From positions 744,001-808,000 of the forward strand of contig NZ_JAERSE020000003.1 in the NCBI RefSeq assembly GCF_016735585.2: DNA of 64,000 bases. The letters are read 5' to 3'. The notes under the pieces are model-generated. The model searched no databases. It was not told the DNA's origin and was given only the letters and a program-made list of their open reading frames with translations. Of the stretch, positions 35,711 to 45,145 are shown piece after piece (the first letter of the stretch is position 1; every line of letters begins with the position of its first letter). This DNA comes from Chryseobacterium tagetis. Lineage in GTDB: Bacteria > Bacteroidota > Bacteroidia > Flavobacteriales > Weeksellaceae. The translations under genes were made by a program, and so were the position numbers.

Positions 35711-37453
35711 ATGAGTAATACCATTTCACAAATAGAAAATATAGAATCTGTACAATCAAAAACGGTAGAGATGTCCGGTTCAAAAGCAGTTTTAGAAGCG
35801 CTGTTGCAGGAAAATGTGGATACAGTCTTTGGTTATCCGGGTGGTGCAATTATGCCGATTTACGATGCGTTGTACGGCTACTCCGAAAAACTGAAACATA
35901 TTTTGGTTCGCCATGAGCAGGGTGCCATTCACGCGGCACAGGGATTTGCAAGAACTTCGGGGAAAACAGGAGTTGTATTCGCAACCAGTGGTCCCGGAGC
36001 AACCAATTTGGTGACAGGTTTAGCAGACGCAATGATCGACAGCAATCCGATCGTTTGTATCACAGGCCAGGTTTTTGCCTCGCTTTTGGGAACAGATGCT
36101 TTCCAGGAAACCGATGTTATTAATATCACGACACCAATTACAAAATGGAATTATCAGGTAACTGATGCAACAGAAATTCCCGAAGCCATTGCCAAAGCAT
36201 TTCATATTGCAAGTACAGGTCGTCCCGGTCCGGTTTTAATTGATATTACCAAAAATGCGCAACTACAATTATTCGAATATTTAGGATATAAAAAATGCAA
36301 TCATATCAGAAGCTATCGTCCGGAACCTGAAATCAGAAATGAATATATTGAGAAAGCTGCAGAATTGATTAATCAGGCAAAAAAACCATTTGTTCTGTTT
36401 GGTCAAGGTGTGATTTTAGGAAAAGCTGAAGAAGAATTCAAAGCGTTTATTGAGAAAATCAATCTTCCCGCAGCAGCAACGGTGATGGGATTGAGTGCAC
36501 TTCCAACCAATCATAAATTACACGTTGGAATGTTAGGAATGCACGGAAACTATGCGCCAAACGTAATGACCAACGAATGCGATGTTCTGATTGCAGTCGG
36601 AATGCGTTTCGATGACAGAGTTACAGGTCGTTTGGACAAATATGCAAAACAGGCAAAAATTATTCATCTAGATATTGACCCAGCTGAAATCGATAAAAAT
36701 GTAAAAACTACGGTTCCGATTTGGGGAAATTGCAAAAAAACTTTGCCAATGTTGATGGCACTTCTTAAAGACAATGACCATTCAGCTTGGTTGGAAAAAT
36801 TCCGTGAATTGGAAAAAGAAGAAATCAAAGAAGTAATTACAGAAGAACTGAATCCTACAACCGATGTAATGACAATGGGAGAAGTAATTAAAGTTCTGAA
36901 TGAATTAACAAATGGTGATGCTATCATTACAACTGATGTTGGTCAGCATCAAATGGTTGCTTGTCGATATGCTAATTTCAATTCATCTAAATCAAGTGTA
37001 ACATCAGGAGGTTTGGGAACAATGGGATTTGGTTTACCGGCAGCGATTGGAGCTTGGTATGGCGCCCCGGAAAAAACAGTCGTTGCAATTATCGGCGATG
37101 GGGGATTCCAAATGACGTTGCAGGAATTAGGAACAATTATGCAGTTTGGAGCTAAAGTTAAAATTCTGATTCTCAATAACGAATTCCTTGGAATGGTAAG
37201 GCAGTGGCAACAGCTTTTCCACGACAGACGTTACTCTTTTGTGAATATCACAAGTCCTGATTTCGTTGCAGTAGCAAAAGGTTACTATATCGATGGACAA
37301 AAAATATCTGAAAGAAAAGACCTCAAAACAGCATTGGAAACAATGATCAATCACGATGATGCTTATCTTTTGGAAGTTATGGTTGGGAAAGAAAATAACG
37401 TTTTTCCAATGGTTGCACAAGGAACTTCGGTTTCAGAAATCAGATTAAAATAA
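35711..37453 (+). CDS. ilvB: acetolactate synthase large subunit
   Basis: 580 residues, ThDP enzyme. It has the catalytic Glu segment LVRHEQGAIHAAQGFAR after VFGYPGGAIMPIYDAL, the FAD/central domain, and the ThDP-Mg motif GDGGFQMTLQELGTIMQ...NN near the C-terminus. It condenses two pyruvates, or pyruvate and 2-ketobutyrate. The regulatory subunit gene follows 77 bp downstream. Confidence 0.95.
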   Translation: MSNTISQIENIESVQSKTVEMSGSKAVLEALLQENVDTVFGYPGGAIMPIYDALYGYSEKLKHILVRHEQGAIHAAQGFARTSGKTGVVFATSGPGATNLVTGLADAMIDSNPIVCITGQVFASLLGTDAFQETDVINITTPITKWNYQVTDATEIPEAIAKAFHIASTGRPGPVLIDITKNAQLQLFEYLGYKKCNHIRSYRPEPEIRNEYIEKAAELINQAKKPFVLFGQGVILGKAEEEFKAFIEKINLPAAATVMGLSALPTNHKLHVGMLGMHGNYAPNVMTNECDVLIAVGMRFDDRVTGRLDKYAKQAKIIHLDIDPAEIDKNVKTTVPIWGNCKKTLPMLMALLKDNDHSAWLEKFRELEKEEIKEVITEELNPTTDVMTMGEVIKVLNELTNGDAIITTDVGQHQMVACRYANFNSSKSSVTSGGLGTMGFGLPAAIGAWYGAPEKTVVAIIGDGGFQMTLQELGTIMQFGAKVKILILNNEFLGMVRQWQQLFHDRRYSFVNITSPDFVAVAKGYYIDGQKISERKDLKTALETMINHDDAYLLEVMVGKENNVFPMVAQGTSVSEIRLK

Positions 37454-37530
37454 TATAGAATCAGAAGTTAAAAGTAAAATGTTATCATTTTTCACTTCTC
37501 ATTTTTAACTTTTCACTTTTCACTTTTACA

Positions 37531-38121
37531 ATGGAAAAACAAGAATTTACCATCACATTATACACCGAAAATTCGGTTGGATTAATCGGCAGAATATCTG
37601 GGATTTTTTCACGCAGAAAAATCAATATCGAGAGTTTGAATACATCTCCATCGGAAGTTGAAGGCATTCACAGATTCACGATAGTTATTCATGAAAATGA
37701 AGAAGTTGTGAGAAAACTTTGCCGTCAGCTGGAAAAGCAAATTGATGTTCTGAAAGCTTATTTTAATACCGATGATGAAATTGTCTGGCAGGAACAGGCG
37801 CTTTACAAAGTTCCAGCCAATGTCGTGACAGAGAAGGTGTATGTAGAAAGACTGCTTCGTCAATATGGAGCATCTACGGTTGTAATTCGGCAGGATTATA
37901 TTGTTTTTGAAACGGCAGGACATCGTGAAGAAATCGACCGGTTAACCGAAGAACTTAATAAATACGGGCTCATCGAATTCGTTCGTGGTGCAAGAATCGC
38001 CATCATCAAAAACAGTGCAGGAATCCACGAAAAAGTCCTCGAGTTCGAGAGAAGAGAACCTTCCGCAGAACTCATAGAAAATGAATACCTCGACAAACGC
38101 GATGGCGTGTTTACAATGTAG
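37531..38121 (+). CDS. ilvN: acetolactate synthase small (regulatory) subunit
   Basis: 196 residues. The N-terminal ACT domain reads [32 protein letters not shown], where the NSVGLIGRI turn binds the feedback inhibitor (Val in known enzymes). A second domain follows (about 80-170). It is longer than the short enterobacterial subunits and like other Bacteroidetes IlvN. The ATG at 37531 fits the ACT start. Confidence 0.93.
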   Translation: MEKQEFTITLYTENSVGLIGRISGIFSRRKINIESLNTSPSEVEGIHRFTIVIHENEEVVRKLCRQLEKQIDVLKAYFNTDDEIVWQEQALYKVPANVVTEKVYVERLLRQYGASTVVIRQDYIVFETAGHREEIDRLTEELNKYGLIEFVRGARIAIIKNSAGIHEKVLEFERREPSAELIENEYLDKRDGVFTM

Positions 38122-38219
38122 TGTTCAAAGAAAAATTCAAAAAATTAAACAAAATATTAATCCTAAAAGTAGTTACGGTAATCTTTTTACTTGATACTTT
38201 TTACTTTTTACTTAAAAAT

Positions 38220-39701
38220 ATGGCAAATTATTTCAATACCTTATCACTTAGAAATCAGTTGCATCAGTTAGCACAGGCAGAATTCATGGACAGTTCAGAA
38301 TTTTCTGATGGCGTTTCTGCGTTGAAAGGAAAGAAAATCGTAGTGGTAGGATGTGGAGCTCAAGGTCTGAATCAAGGTCTGAATCTTAGAGACAGCGGCT
38401 TGGACGTTTCTTACGCATTGCGTCAGGAAGCAATTGACCAAAAGAGAGATTCTTGGAAAAATGCAACCGAAAATAATTTCAAAGTCGGAACTTACGAAGA
38501 ACTGATTCCCACTTCGGACTTGGTTATCAATTTAACGCCCGACAAACAACATACTGCTGTAATTAATGCGGTTCAGCCTTTGATGAAGCAGGGAGCGACT
38601 TTGTCCTATTCTCATGGTTTCAATATAGTGGAAGAAGGAATGCAGATTCGTAAAGATTTGACCGTAATTATGGTCGCTCCAAAATGTCCCGGCTCAGAAG
38701 TTCGTGCAGAATATCTGCGTGGTTTTGGTGTTCCTACTTTGATAGCAGTTCACCCAGAAAATGACCCTCAAGGAAAAGGCTGGGCAGAAGCAAAAGCGTA
38801 TTGCGTAGGAACTGGCGGTCACAAAGCCGGCGTTTTGAAATCTTCTTTCGTAGCAGAAGTGAAGTCTGATTTGATGGGAGAACAAACCATTTTATGTGGA
38901 CTTTTGCAAACGGGTTCTATTCTTTCTTTTGATAAAATGGTGGAGAAAGGAATTGATGCAGGTTATGCATCCAAATTGGTTCAGTACGGTGTTGAAGTCA
39001 TTACAGAAGCCTTAAAACACGGTGGTGTGAGCGGAATGTTGGACAGACTTTCAAATCCTGCAAAACTCAAAGCGTTCGAATTATCAGAAGAATTGAAAGA
39101 CATTATGCGCCCACTTTTCCAAAAACATCAGGACGATATTATTTCGGGAGAATTCTCCAAAACAATGATGGAAGACTGGGCAAATGGGGACGCCAATCTT
39201 TTGAAATGGAGAGCAGAAACGGGTGAAACTGCTTTCGAAAAAACACCTGCAGGCGATGTGAAGATCGATGAACAGGAATATTTTGACAATTATCTTTTGA
39301 TGTCGGCGTTCGTCAGAGCGGGTGTTGAACTGGCTTTCGAAACGATGGTTGAAGCCGGAATCAAGCCAGAATCCGCTTATTATGAATCACTTCACGAAAC
39401 TCCTTTGATTGCCAATACCATCGCAAGAAAAAAACTGTTTGAGATGAATCGTGTGATTTCTGACACCGCAGAATACGGCTGCTATCTTTTCGACCAGGCT
39501 TGCAAACCTTTGCTGGCAGATTTTATGAAATCGGTGGATACAGATTTGGTCGGAGAAGACTTTAACGAAGGAAAAAAAGCTTCGGTTGACAACGTTCAAC
39601 TGGTTCAGGTGAATGACATTTTGAGAAATCATCCCGTAGAAATTGTCGGAAGAAAACTGCGACAGGCAATGACCGCGATGAAGTCTATTAAAACGGTTTA
39701 A
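38220..39701 (+). CDS. ilvC: ketol-acid reductoisomerase (class II, long form)
   Basis: 493 residues. The NADPH-binding motif is [30 protein letters not shown] (in part). [16 protein letters not shown] and [23 protein letters not shown] follow. The length and duplicated C-terminal domain mark the class II enzyme of enterobacteria and Bacteroidetes rather than the 330-residue class I. It converts acetolactate to dihydroxy-isovalerate. The start at 38220 ([17 protein letters not shown]) fits the family; the frame is open upstream to 38121. Confidence 0.95.
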   Translation: MANYFNTLSLRNQLHQLAQAEFMDSSEFSDGVSALKGKKIVVVGCGAQGLNQGLNLRDSGLDVSYALRQEAIDQKRDSWKNATENNFKVGTYEELIPTSDLVINLTPDKQHTAVINAVQPLMKQGATLSYSHGFNIVEEGMQIRKDLTVIMVAPKCPGSEVRAEYLRGFGVPTLIAVHPENDPQGKGWAEAKAYCVGTGGHKAGVLKSSFVAEVKSDLMGEQTILCGLLQTGSILSFDKMVEKGIDAGYASKLVQYGVEVITEALKHGGVSGMLDRLSNPAKLKAFELSEELKDIMRPLFQKHQDDIISGEFSKTMMEDWANGDANLLKWRAETGETAFEKTPAGDVKIDEQEYFDNYLLMSAFVRAGVELAFETMVEAGIKPESAYYESLHETPLIANTIARKKLFEMNRVISDTAEYGCYLFDQACKPLLADFMKSVDTDLVGEDFNEGKKASVDNVQLVQVNDILRNHPVEIVGRKLRQAMTAMKSIKTV

Positions 39702-39712
39702 AATTAGGAGCT

Positions 39713-39784
39713 CATCCCGCTTTCCGCTATATCTTTTGCTCTTCGTTCCTCATCACAAAAGGATGCCGCTGCAATCGGGGCTAT
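39713..39784. repeat. extragenic repeat, family A copy 2
   Basis: It shares CATCCCGCT, ATATCTTTT, AAAAGGATGCCG and ATCGGGGCTATG in the same order with 1386-1474; the central loop differs. Confidence 0.65.
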
Positions 39785-39826
39785 GGAATTTGTCATAAAA
39801 ATAAAAATCCACCATTTAATATCATA

Positions 39827-39883
39827 TTTGTTATTCCGTAAGAATCTCTACAAAGTCTGCCTAGATTCCTACGGAATGACAAA
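39827..39883. repeat. long extragenic hairpin
   Basis: The arms 39827-39847 and 39863-39883 (outer ends TTTGT and ACAAA, inner ends AATCT and AGATT) pair over 21 positions with one wobble and one mismatch. It resembles the ATTCCGTAGGAATCT elements spread through Chryseobacterium genomes. With the copy A2 repeat and two TTTGCG-type motifs it fills the 289-bp gap after ilvC. Confidence 0.7.
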
Positions 39884-39990
39884 TTAGACTCGTAAAATCT
39901 TTGCTGAGTTTTACGCCTTTGCGAACCTTAAAATATTTTCAATAAGATTATAAAAAAACTTTGCGTCTTTGCGTTAAAAATTAGATCAAA

Positions 39991-41457
39991 ATGCCAACTC
40001 CAATCATCCAAATTTCAAACCTAAATTTCCAATATAACAAACCCATATTGGAAGATTTCAACTGGGAAATATCTTCCGGTGAATGTTGGATGTTAGGTGG
40101 ATTAAGCGGAAGTGGAAAAACAACCTTGGCCAAAATTATTTCAGGAGAAATCAAAAACTTTGGAGGAAAAGTTGAGGTTAATTTTGACGAAAACTCAAAG
40201 TTGCCAAAGAAGATTCTTTATGTTTCCAATTGGTTTCAGTTCAGTAATCTGGAAGGCGACCGCAATTTTTATTATCAGCAACGTTATAATCAATTGGCAA
40301 AAAACGATACTTTGACCGTTTTTGCAGAACTGAATCATTTTGGAAAAGAAGAAAGTCTGGATTTCGGAACATTAGAATCCTATTTAAAATATTTTGAATT
40401 TGAAAATTTTAAAAATCAGCAATTAATAGAATTGTCAAGTGGTGAACACAAGAAATTACAATTGTTAAAAGCGCTTTGGTTAAAACCGCAAGTTTTGATT
40501 ATCGACCGGCCTTACACAGGATTGGATGTGAAATCGAGACAGTTTTTGAATCAGGCTTTTGATGATTTTATTAAAGAGAATGTAACACTGATTTTAATTA
40601 ATAATGATGACGAATATCCAGAAAGCATTCAGTACTTTGTTGAAATAGAAAATGGAAAATTAATTCACAGAAATTCTCCAAAAGACTTTTCCAAAGGCAA
40701 AGAAAGGATTCCAAAATCGCTTCCTTTTTTCCTTCAGAATAATCCGGAAAATGAACAAGACAATCTCATCAAACTAGAAAAAATCAATATTTCTTACGGC
40801 GAAAAACAAGTCCTGAAAAACATCGATTGGGAAGTAAATTCAGGAGAACAATGGTTGTTGCAGGGGCATAATGGTTCAGGAAAATCAACCTTATTAAGTT
40901 TGCTGAATGGCGACCATCCTCAAGCTTACGCTAATGAAATTCATCTTTTCGGACAAAAGCGGGGAAGTGGCGAAAGTATTTGGGATATCAAAGAAAAAAT
41001 CGGGATGATTTCGCCTGAATTACATTGGTATTTTGATATGAATTTGAATGTCGGACAAACCATTGCATCCGGTTTTTTTGATTCAATGAGTTTGTATCAG
41101 AAACTGAGTTTTGACCAACAACAACAATTGGAACAGATTCTCTATTTCTTCGATTTGAAAGAAGATAAAAACAAAAAATTGTGTACACTTCCTTTAGGAA
41201 AACAACGTTTGGCTTTGCTCGCAAGAACATTGATTAAAAAACCAAAGCTTTTGATTCTGGATGAGCCTTGTCAGGGAATGGACAATGAACAGACGCAATA
41301 TTTCAATCAGGTGATTGATGATTTGGCAGGTCAAGGACAATCGTTGATTTATGTCGGTCATTTTGAATCTCAATTACCAAAAAAACTCAGTCATAAACTT
41401 GTTCTGGAAAATGGAAAAGTGAAAATTAATAGTCAAATAGAATTAATAAAGTCCTAA
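39991..41457 (+). CDS. tandem-domain ABC ATPase (ModF/PhrA-like)
   Basis: 488 residues with two ABC ATPase domains and no membrane segment. Domain 1 has Walker A GLSGSGKTT, signature LSSGE and Walker B VLIIDRPYTGLD, in which Arg replaces the catalytic Glu. Domain 2 has Walker A GHNGSGKST, an altered signature LPLGKQR and an intact LLILDEPCQGMD. The layout resembles ModF/PhrA proteins, whose role is poorly defined. It lies between ilvC and ilvA on the same strand but with separate gaps, so its place in the operon may be accidental. Confidence 0.85.
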   Translation: MPTPIIQISNLNFQYNKPILEDFNWEISSGECWMLGGLSGSGKTTLAKIISGEIKNFGGKVEVNFDENSKLPKKILYVSNWFQFSNLEGDRNFYYQQRYNQLAKNDTLTVFAELNHFGKEESLDFGTLESYLKYFEFENFKNQQLIELSSGEHKKLQLLKALWLKPQVLIIDRPYTGLDVKSRQFLNQAFDDFIKENVTLILINNDDEYPESIQYFVEIENGKLIHRNSPKDFSKGKERIPKSLPFFLQNNPENEQDNLIKLEKINISYGEKQVLKNIDWEVNSGEQWLLQGHNGSGKSTLLSLLNGDHPQAYANEIHLFGQKRGSGESIWDIKEKIGMISPELHWYFDMNLNVGQTIASGFFDSMSLYQKLSFDQQQQLEQILYFFDLKEDKNKKLCTLPLGKQRLALLARTLIKKPKLLILDEPCQGMDNEQTQYFNQVIDDLAGQGQSLIYVGHFESQLPKKLSHKLVLENGKVKINSQIELIKS

Positions 41458-41463
41458 AAGATA

Positions 41464-41533
41464 ATGTACTCTCGCAAATTCAGCAGATTCATAATTTTAA
41501 ATCTGCCCAATCAGCAAAATCTGCGAGAATTAT
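41464..41533. repeat. imperfect inverted repeat
   Basis: ACTCTCGCAAATTCAGCAGA at the left and AATCTGCGAGAATT at the right are near-complementary, with AATCTGC occurring twice in between. Probably another extragenic repeat. Confidence 0.5.
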
Positions 41534-41589
41534 AAAAAATCATTAAAACAACTAAGTTTAAAGCCAAAATCAAAGAATCTGTAATATAA

Positions 41590-42858
41590 ATGGAGATGAA
41601 CAAAACGCTAATATTCCCAACCTTGGAAGCGGTAAAAGAAGCCCGAAAAAGTATAGAAAATGTCGTGAATTATACGCCTTTGCAATACAATGCCCGATTG
41701 TCAGAAAAATTTACAGCAAATATTTTCCTGAAAAGAGAAGACCTGCAACCTGTGAGATCATATAAATTGCGAGGTGCCTATAATAAAATCAAAAGCCTTT
41801 TCAATGAAGGCAAAGTTTATCAGGGAATAGTTTGCGCAAGTGCCGGAAATCACGGTCAAGGTGTGGCATTTTCCTGTAAACAACTTCAGATCAAAGGAAC
41901 TATTTTTATGCCGGTCACTACTCCGAAACAAAAGCTGGAACAAGTCGAAATGTTTGGTGGAAGCTTTGTTGAAATTAAATTGGTTGGAGATACATTTGAT
42001 GCTTCAAAAAATGCAGCTTTAGATTTTGCGAAAACTTCGGGAGCGGCTTTTATTCATCCATTTGATGATGTTCAGATTATTGAAGGACAGGCAACTTTAG
42101 CTTTAGAAATTTTAGAACAGCAAAAAGAGAATATTGATTTTGTTTTCATTCCGATTGGCGGTGGTGGTTTAGCTTCGGGAATTTCTACGGTTTTTAAAGA
42201 ACTGTCAAAAGAAACACAGTTGATTGGAGTTGAACCAAAAGGTGCGCCTTCTATGAAAACTTCTATCGATAATAATCTTAATACAGAACTTTCTGAAGTT
42301 GATGGTTTTGTTGACGGTGCCGCGGTGAAAAGAGTAGGAGATTTGACGTTTGAGATTTGTAAGAATGCACTTACAGATTGTATTCCTGTGGATGAAGGGA
42401 AAATTTGCGATACGATTCTTCAGCTTTATAATAAGGATGCAATTGTTTTGGAACCAGCCGGAGCGCTTTCTATTTCAGCTTTAGAGCAGTATCGAAATCA
42501 GATTAAAGGAAAAAATGTGGTTTGCATTATTAGTGGAAGCAATAACGACATTACGAGAATGGAAGAAATCAAAGAACGTGCTTTGCTTTACAATGGTTTA
42601 AAACATTATTTTATGGTCAAATTTCCACAGCGTCCCGGTTCTTTAAAAGATTTTGTATTGAATGTTCTCGGTTCAAATGATGACATCACACATTTTGAAT
42701 ATACTAAAAAAAATTCTAGAGAAACTGCTTTGGCAATTGTCGGAATCGAGCTTTTCAATATTTCTGATTTTAATGGTTTAAAACAAAGAATGCAAGATCT
42801 TGGTTATTTTGAATCTTATCTGAATGATAATCCTGATATATTAAATATGATGGTTTAA
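41590..42858 (+). CDS. ilvA: threonine ammonia-lyase (threonine deaminase)
   Basis: 422 residues, PLP fold type II. The PLP Lys is in RSYKLRGAYNKI, the phosphate loop is IGGGGLASGIS, and ASAGNHGQGVAFSCK is conserved. A single C-terminal ACT-like regulatory domain (about 335-422: HYFMVKFPQRPGSLKDFVLNVL) suggests feedback by isoleucine. It feeds 2-ketobutyrate into the Ile branch and closes the ilv gene set. The second Met (41596) is an equally good start. A strong terminator follows. Confidence 0.94.
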   Translation: MEMNKTLIFPTLEAVKEARKSIENVVNYTPLQYNARLSEKFTANIFLKREDLQPVRSYKLRGAYNKIKSLFNEGKVYQGIVCASAGNHGQGVAFSCKQLQIKGTIFMPVTTPKQKLEQVEMFGGSFVEIKLVGDTFDASKNAALDFAKTSGAAFIHPFDDVQIIEGQATLALEILEQQKENIDFVFIPIGGGGLASGISTVFKELSKETQLIGVEPKGAPSMKTSIDNNLNTELSEVDGFVDGAAVKRVGDLTFEICKNALTDCIPVDEGKICDTILQLYNKDAIVLEPAGALSISALEQYRNQIKGKNVVCIISGSNNDITRMEEIKERALLYNGLKHYFMVKFPQRPGSLKDFVLNVLGSNDDITHFEYTKKNSRETALAIVGIELFNISDFNGLKQRMQDLGYFESYLNDNPDILNMMV

Positions 42859-42930
42859 AATATCAAAGAATGTTCAATGAAAGCTTGTATTTCATATTTT
42901 ACATTAGAAATGAAAATAATGGTAAATATA

Positions 42931-42965
42931 AAAAGCACTAAACAAATTTTTTGTTTGGTGCTTTT
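42931..42965 (+). terminator. terminator of the ilv region
   Basis: Fifteen base pairs, 42931-42945 with 42951-42965, one of them G-U, with a 5-nt T-rich loop, after ilvA. Confidence 0.8.
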
Positions 42966-43013
42966 ACTTATAAATATTATATGCTTTTATATAAATCAAA
43001 ATAATGCATCATA

Positions 43014-43035
43014 AAATTACGAAATATCGTAATTT
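43014..43035. promoter_or_regulatory. perfect inverted repeat, operator candidate
   Basis: AAATTACGA (43014-43022) and TCGTAATTT (43027-43035) flank 4 nt. It lies about 55 bp upstream of the sigma-54-like site in the 296-bp gap before the hydrolase gene. This is a plausible activator or repressor site; GAAATATCGTAA, its right part, also occurs at 4560-4571. Confidence 0.45.
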
Positions 43036-43088
43036 AAAAATGAAAATTAATTTAATAAATGTTTTGTAAATCAATGTTTTAAATGTTT

Positions 43089-43105
43089 TGGGTCGTTTTT
43101 TGGCA
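43089..43105 (+). promoter_or_regulatory. sigma-54-type promoter candidate
   Basis: TTGG (GG at 43091-43092) and GGCA (GC at 43103-43104) are separated by exactly 10 nt, as in -24/-12 promoters. The predicted start at about 43116 leaves a 39-nt leader to the ATG at 43155. A sigma-54 response regulator lies at the end of the gene run. The -24 element lacks the usual CAC after GG, so the match is partial. Confidence 0.4.
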
Positions 43106-43154
43106 TTATGTTCATAAGTTCAATTATAAATTTTAAAATAAAAATAGTACAACA

Positions 43155-43976
43155 ATGAGCACATTAACATTAAAAGACGGAACAGAAATTTTTTACAAAG
43201 ATCAAGGACAGGGACCAGTATTGATGTTTCATCACGGTTGGCCTTTATCATCGGACGATTGGGATGCACAGGTGATTTTCTTTTTACAGAGAGGATATAG
43301 AGTAATTGCTCATGACAGAAGAGGGCACGGTCGTTCAAGTCAGAATATTTACAATCATACGATCGAACAGTACGCTTCTGATGCAGCAGAATTGGTTGAT
43401 TTTTTAGGATTGACAGACGTTATTCACATTGGGCACTCAACAGGAGGGGGTGAGGTAATTCGCTACGTCAACAAATACGCTAATGGAAGAGCTAAAAAAG
43501 CAGTACTAATCAGTGCGGTTCCTCCAATAATGGTTCAGAATGAAAGCAATCCGGATGGAGTTCCGATGGAAGTTTTTGATAATATCAGAGATCAGACTTT
43601 AAATAACAGGCAACAGTTTTATATTGATTTAACAATTCCTTTTTACGGATACAACAGAGAAGGAGCAGTAATTAAAGAAGGAGTACAGAGAAACTGGTGG
43701 AGACAGGGTATGATGGGCGGAATTGTTGCTCATTATGATGGAATTAAAGCTTTTTCCGAGACGGATTTCAGAGAAGATTTACAGGCTGTTGAACTTCCTG
43801 TTTTATTGCTTCATGGGGAAGATGATCAGATTGTTCCCATCGAAAATGCAACCATCAAAGCGGCAAAATTATTAAAGAACGGAAAACTGATTACTTATCC
43901 TGGTTTCCCTCACGGAATGCCGACTACGGAAGCAGAAACCATCAACAACGATATTTTAGCGTTCATTACAGAATAA
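43155..43976 (+). CDS. alpha/beta-hydrolase (non-heme haloperoxidase type)
   Basis: 273 residues. The oxyanion region is FHHGWPLSSDDWD, nucleophile elbow GHSTGGG, acid in LLHGEDDQIVP and His in FPHGMPTTEAE. This is the profile of cofactor-free chloroperoxidases and related esterases or perhydrolases. The start MSTLTLKDGTEIFYKDQG is typical of the family. It is the first gene of a run to 54605 on the same strand. Confidence 0.88.
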   Translation: MSTLTLKDGTEIFYKDQGQGPVLMFHHGWPLSSDDWDAQVIFFLQRGYRVIAHDRRGHGRSSQNIYNHTIEQYASDAAELVDFLGLTDVIHIGHSTGGGEVIRYVNKYANGRAKKAVLISAVPPIMVQNESNPDGVPMEVFDNIRDQTLNNRQQFYIDLTIPFYGYNREGAVIKEGVQRNWWRQGMMGGIVAHYDGIKAFSETDFREDLQAVELPVLLLHGEDDQIVPIENATIKAAKLLKNGKLITYPGFPHGMPTTEAETINNDILAFITE

Positions 43977-43995
43977 TCCCTACAATTTTTAAGAA

Positions 43996-44304
43996 ATGAA
44001 TACACAGCCAGCTTTTGATACGTTGACTGAGGCGGTTCAATGGTTGAATCAAAAAGGATTTACAGAAGATTTTAACCTGAAAAACGATTGTATCCTCCTC
44101 AATAACTTCCTCAATCTCTATCCAAAAGATTTCAGAATTGAATATACATTTCGTTTTGAAGGCGATACAGATCAGGGTGATGAAGATGTAGTCTACGGGA
44201 TCGCTTCCGAAAAACATTCTATCAAAGGAATTATGACGAGTGCCTACGGAATTTATGCCGACACAACAAGTGCAGAACTTATTAAAAAACTGACTGTAAA
44301 CTGA
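43996..44304 (+). CDS. small conserved Bacteroidetes protein
   Basis: 102 acidic residues without signal or membrane segments: TLTEAVQWLNQKGFTEDFNL, then IEYTFRFEGDTDQGDEDVVYGIAS and GIYADTTSAELIKKL. Similar proteins are often labelled phosphoribosylpyrophosphate synthetase in Bacteroidetes annotations, but no PRPP or nucleotide motif is present, so I do not accept that name. Function unknown. It lies 19 bp after the hydrolase gene. Confidence 0.75.
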   Translation: MNTQPAFDTLTEAVQWLNQKGFTEDFNLKNDCILLNNFLNLYPKDFRIEYTFRFEGDTDQGDEDVVYGIASEKHSIKGIMTSAYGIYADTTSAELIKKLTVN

Positions 44305-44309
44305 TGAAA

Positions 44310-44445
44310 TTTAAACCACAAAAGTCACAAAAGCACTTATTGTCTCAATGAAGATTGTATAAAATTTATATGCTCTTCTTTACGATTCAATAGTAAACTT
44401 AAAATAACCAAAGTGTTAATCTTTTGTCTCTTTTGTGGTTAAAAT
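44310..44445. repeat. inverted-repeat element (MITE-like)
   Basis: The left end 44310-44333 (TTTAAACCACAAAAGTCAC...) and right end 44421-44445 (...TCTTTTGTGGTTAAAAT) are nearly complementary. A right-end-like copy recurs at 63611-63640. It fills the gap before the isochorismatase-type gene. Confidence 0.6.
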
Positions 44446-44493
44446 AAAAAATGTAAGTAAAAATCGACATTAAAAAAATAAAAAATAAGTTTT

Positions 44494-45126
44494 ATGAAAC
44501 CATCAACAAAACTATTATCTCCCGATAATCATGCTCTTGTCCTTATTGATTTTGAAGGTCAGATGGCATTTGCAACAAAAAGTATCTCTATGAACGAACT
44601 TCGTAATAATGTTGCTGTAGTTTGCGGAGCTTCAAAAATATTCAACGTTCCGACTATCGTTACAACTGTTGCTGAAGAAAGCTTTGCAGGACCTGTTTTT
44701 CCTGAAATCGAAGAAGCATATCCAATTGCCACTTCAGGTTATATCGATAGAACAACAATGAATACCTGGGAAGATGAAAACGCTTACAAAGCGATTACAG
44801 GAACTCAGAAACAAAAACTTGTTTTTGCAGGTTTGTGGACGGGAGTTTGTATCGTAGGACCTGCATTATCTGCATTGGAAGAAGGTTACGATGTATATGT
44901 AATTACCGATGCTTGTGGAGATGTAACTGATGAAGCCCATGAAAGAGCTGTTCAGAGAATGATTCACGCGGGCGTAAAACCTGTGACCTCAATTCAGTAT
45001 ATTTTAGAATTGCAGAGAGATTGGGCACGTCAGGAAACGTATGTTCCGGTAACGAATCTTATGAAAAAATATGGAGGTTCTTACGGATTGGGAATTCACT
45101 ATGCTCACAATATGTTGAACCACTAA
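44494..45126 (+). CDS. isochorismatase-family cysteine hydrolase (YcaC-like)
   Basis: 210 residues. The fold's triad is visible as Asp in ALVLIDFEGQMAFA, Lys in the QKQKLVFAGLWTG strand, and Cys in GVCIVGPALSALEEGYDVYVITDACGD. YcaC-type members have no firmly known substrate. It lies 19 bp before the porin gene. Confidence 0.85.
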   Translation: MKPSTKLLSPDNHALVLIDFEGQMAFATKSISMNELRNNVAVVCGASKIFNVPTIVTTVAEESFAGPVFPEIEEAYPIATSGYIDRTTMNTWEDENAYKAITGTQKQKLVFAGLWTGVCIVGPALSALEEGYDVYVITDACGDVTDEAHERAVQRMIHAGVKPVTSIQYILELQRDWARQETYVPVTNLMKKYGGSYGLGIHYAHNMLNH

Positions 45127-45145
45127 TATTTATATACAATTTTCA

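Noticed and set aside
38121..38219. N-terminal extension of ilvC ([13 protein letters not shown]...)
   Set aside because: The family starts at MANYFNTL; the extension overlaps the ilvN stop and AT-rich leader sequence.
43996..44304. Name phosphoribosylpyrophosphate synthetase for the 102-residue protein
   Set aside because: It is far too short and lacks PRPP and nucleotide motifs; the label seems to be a propagated error.
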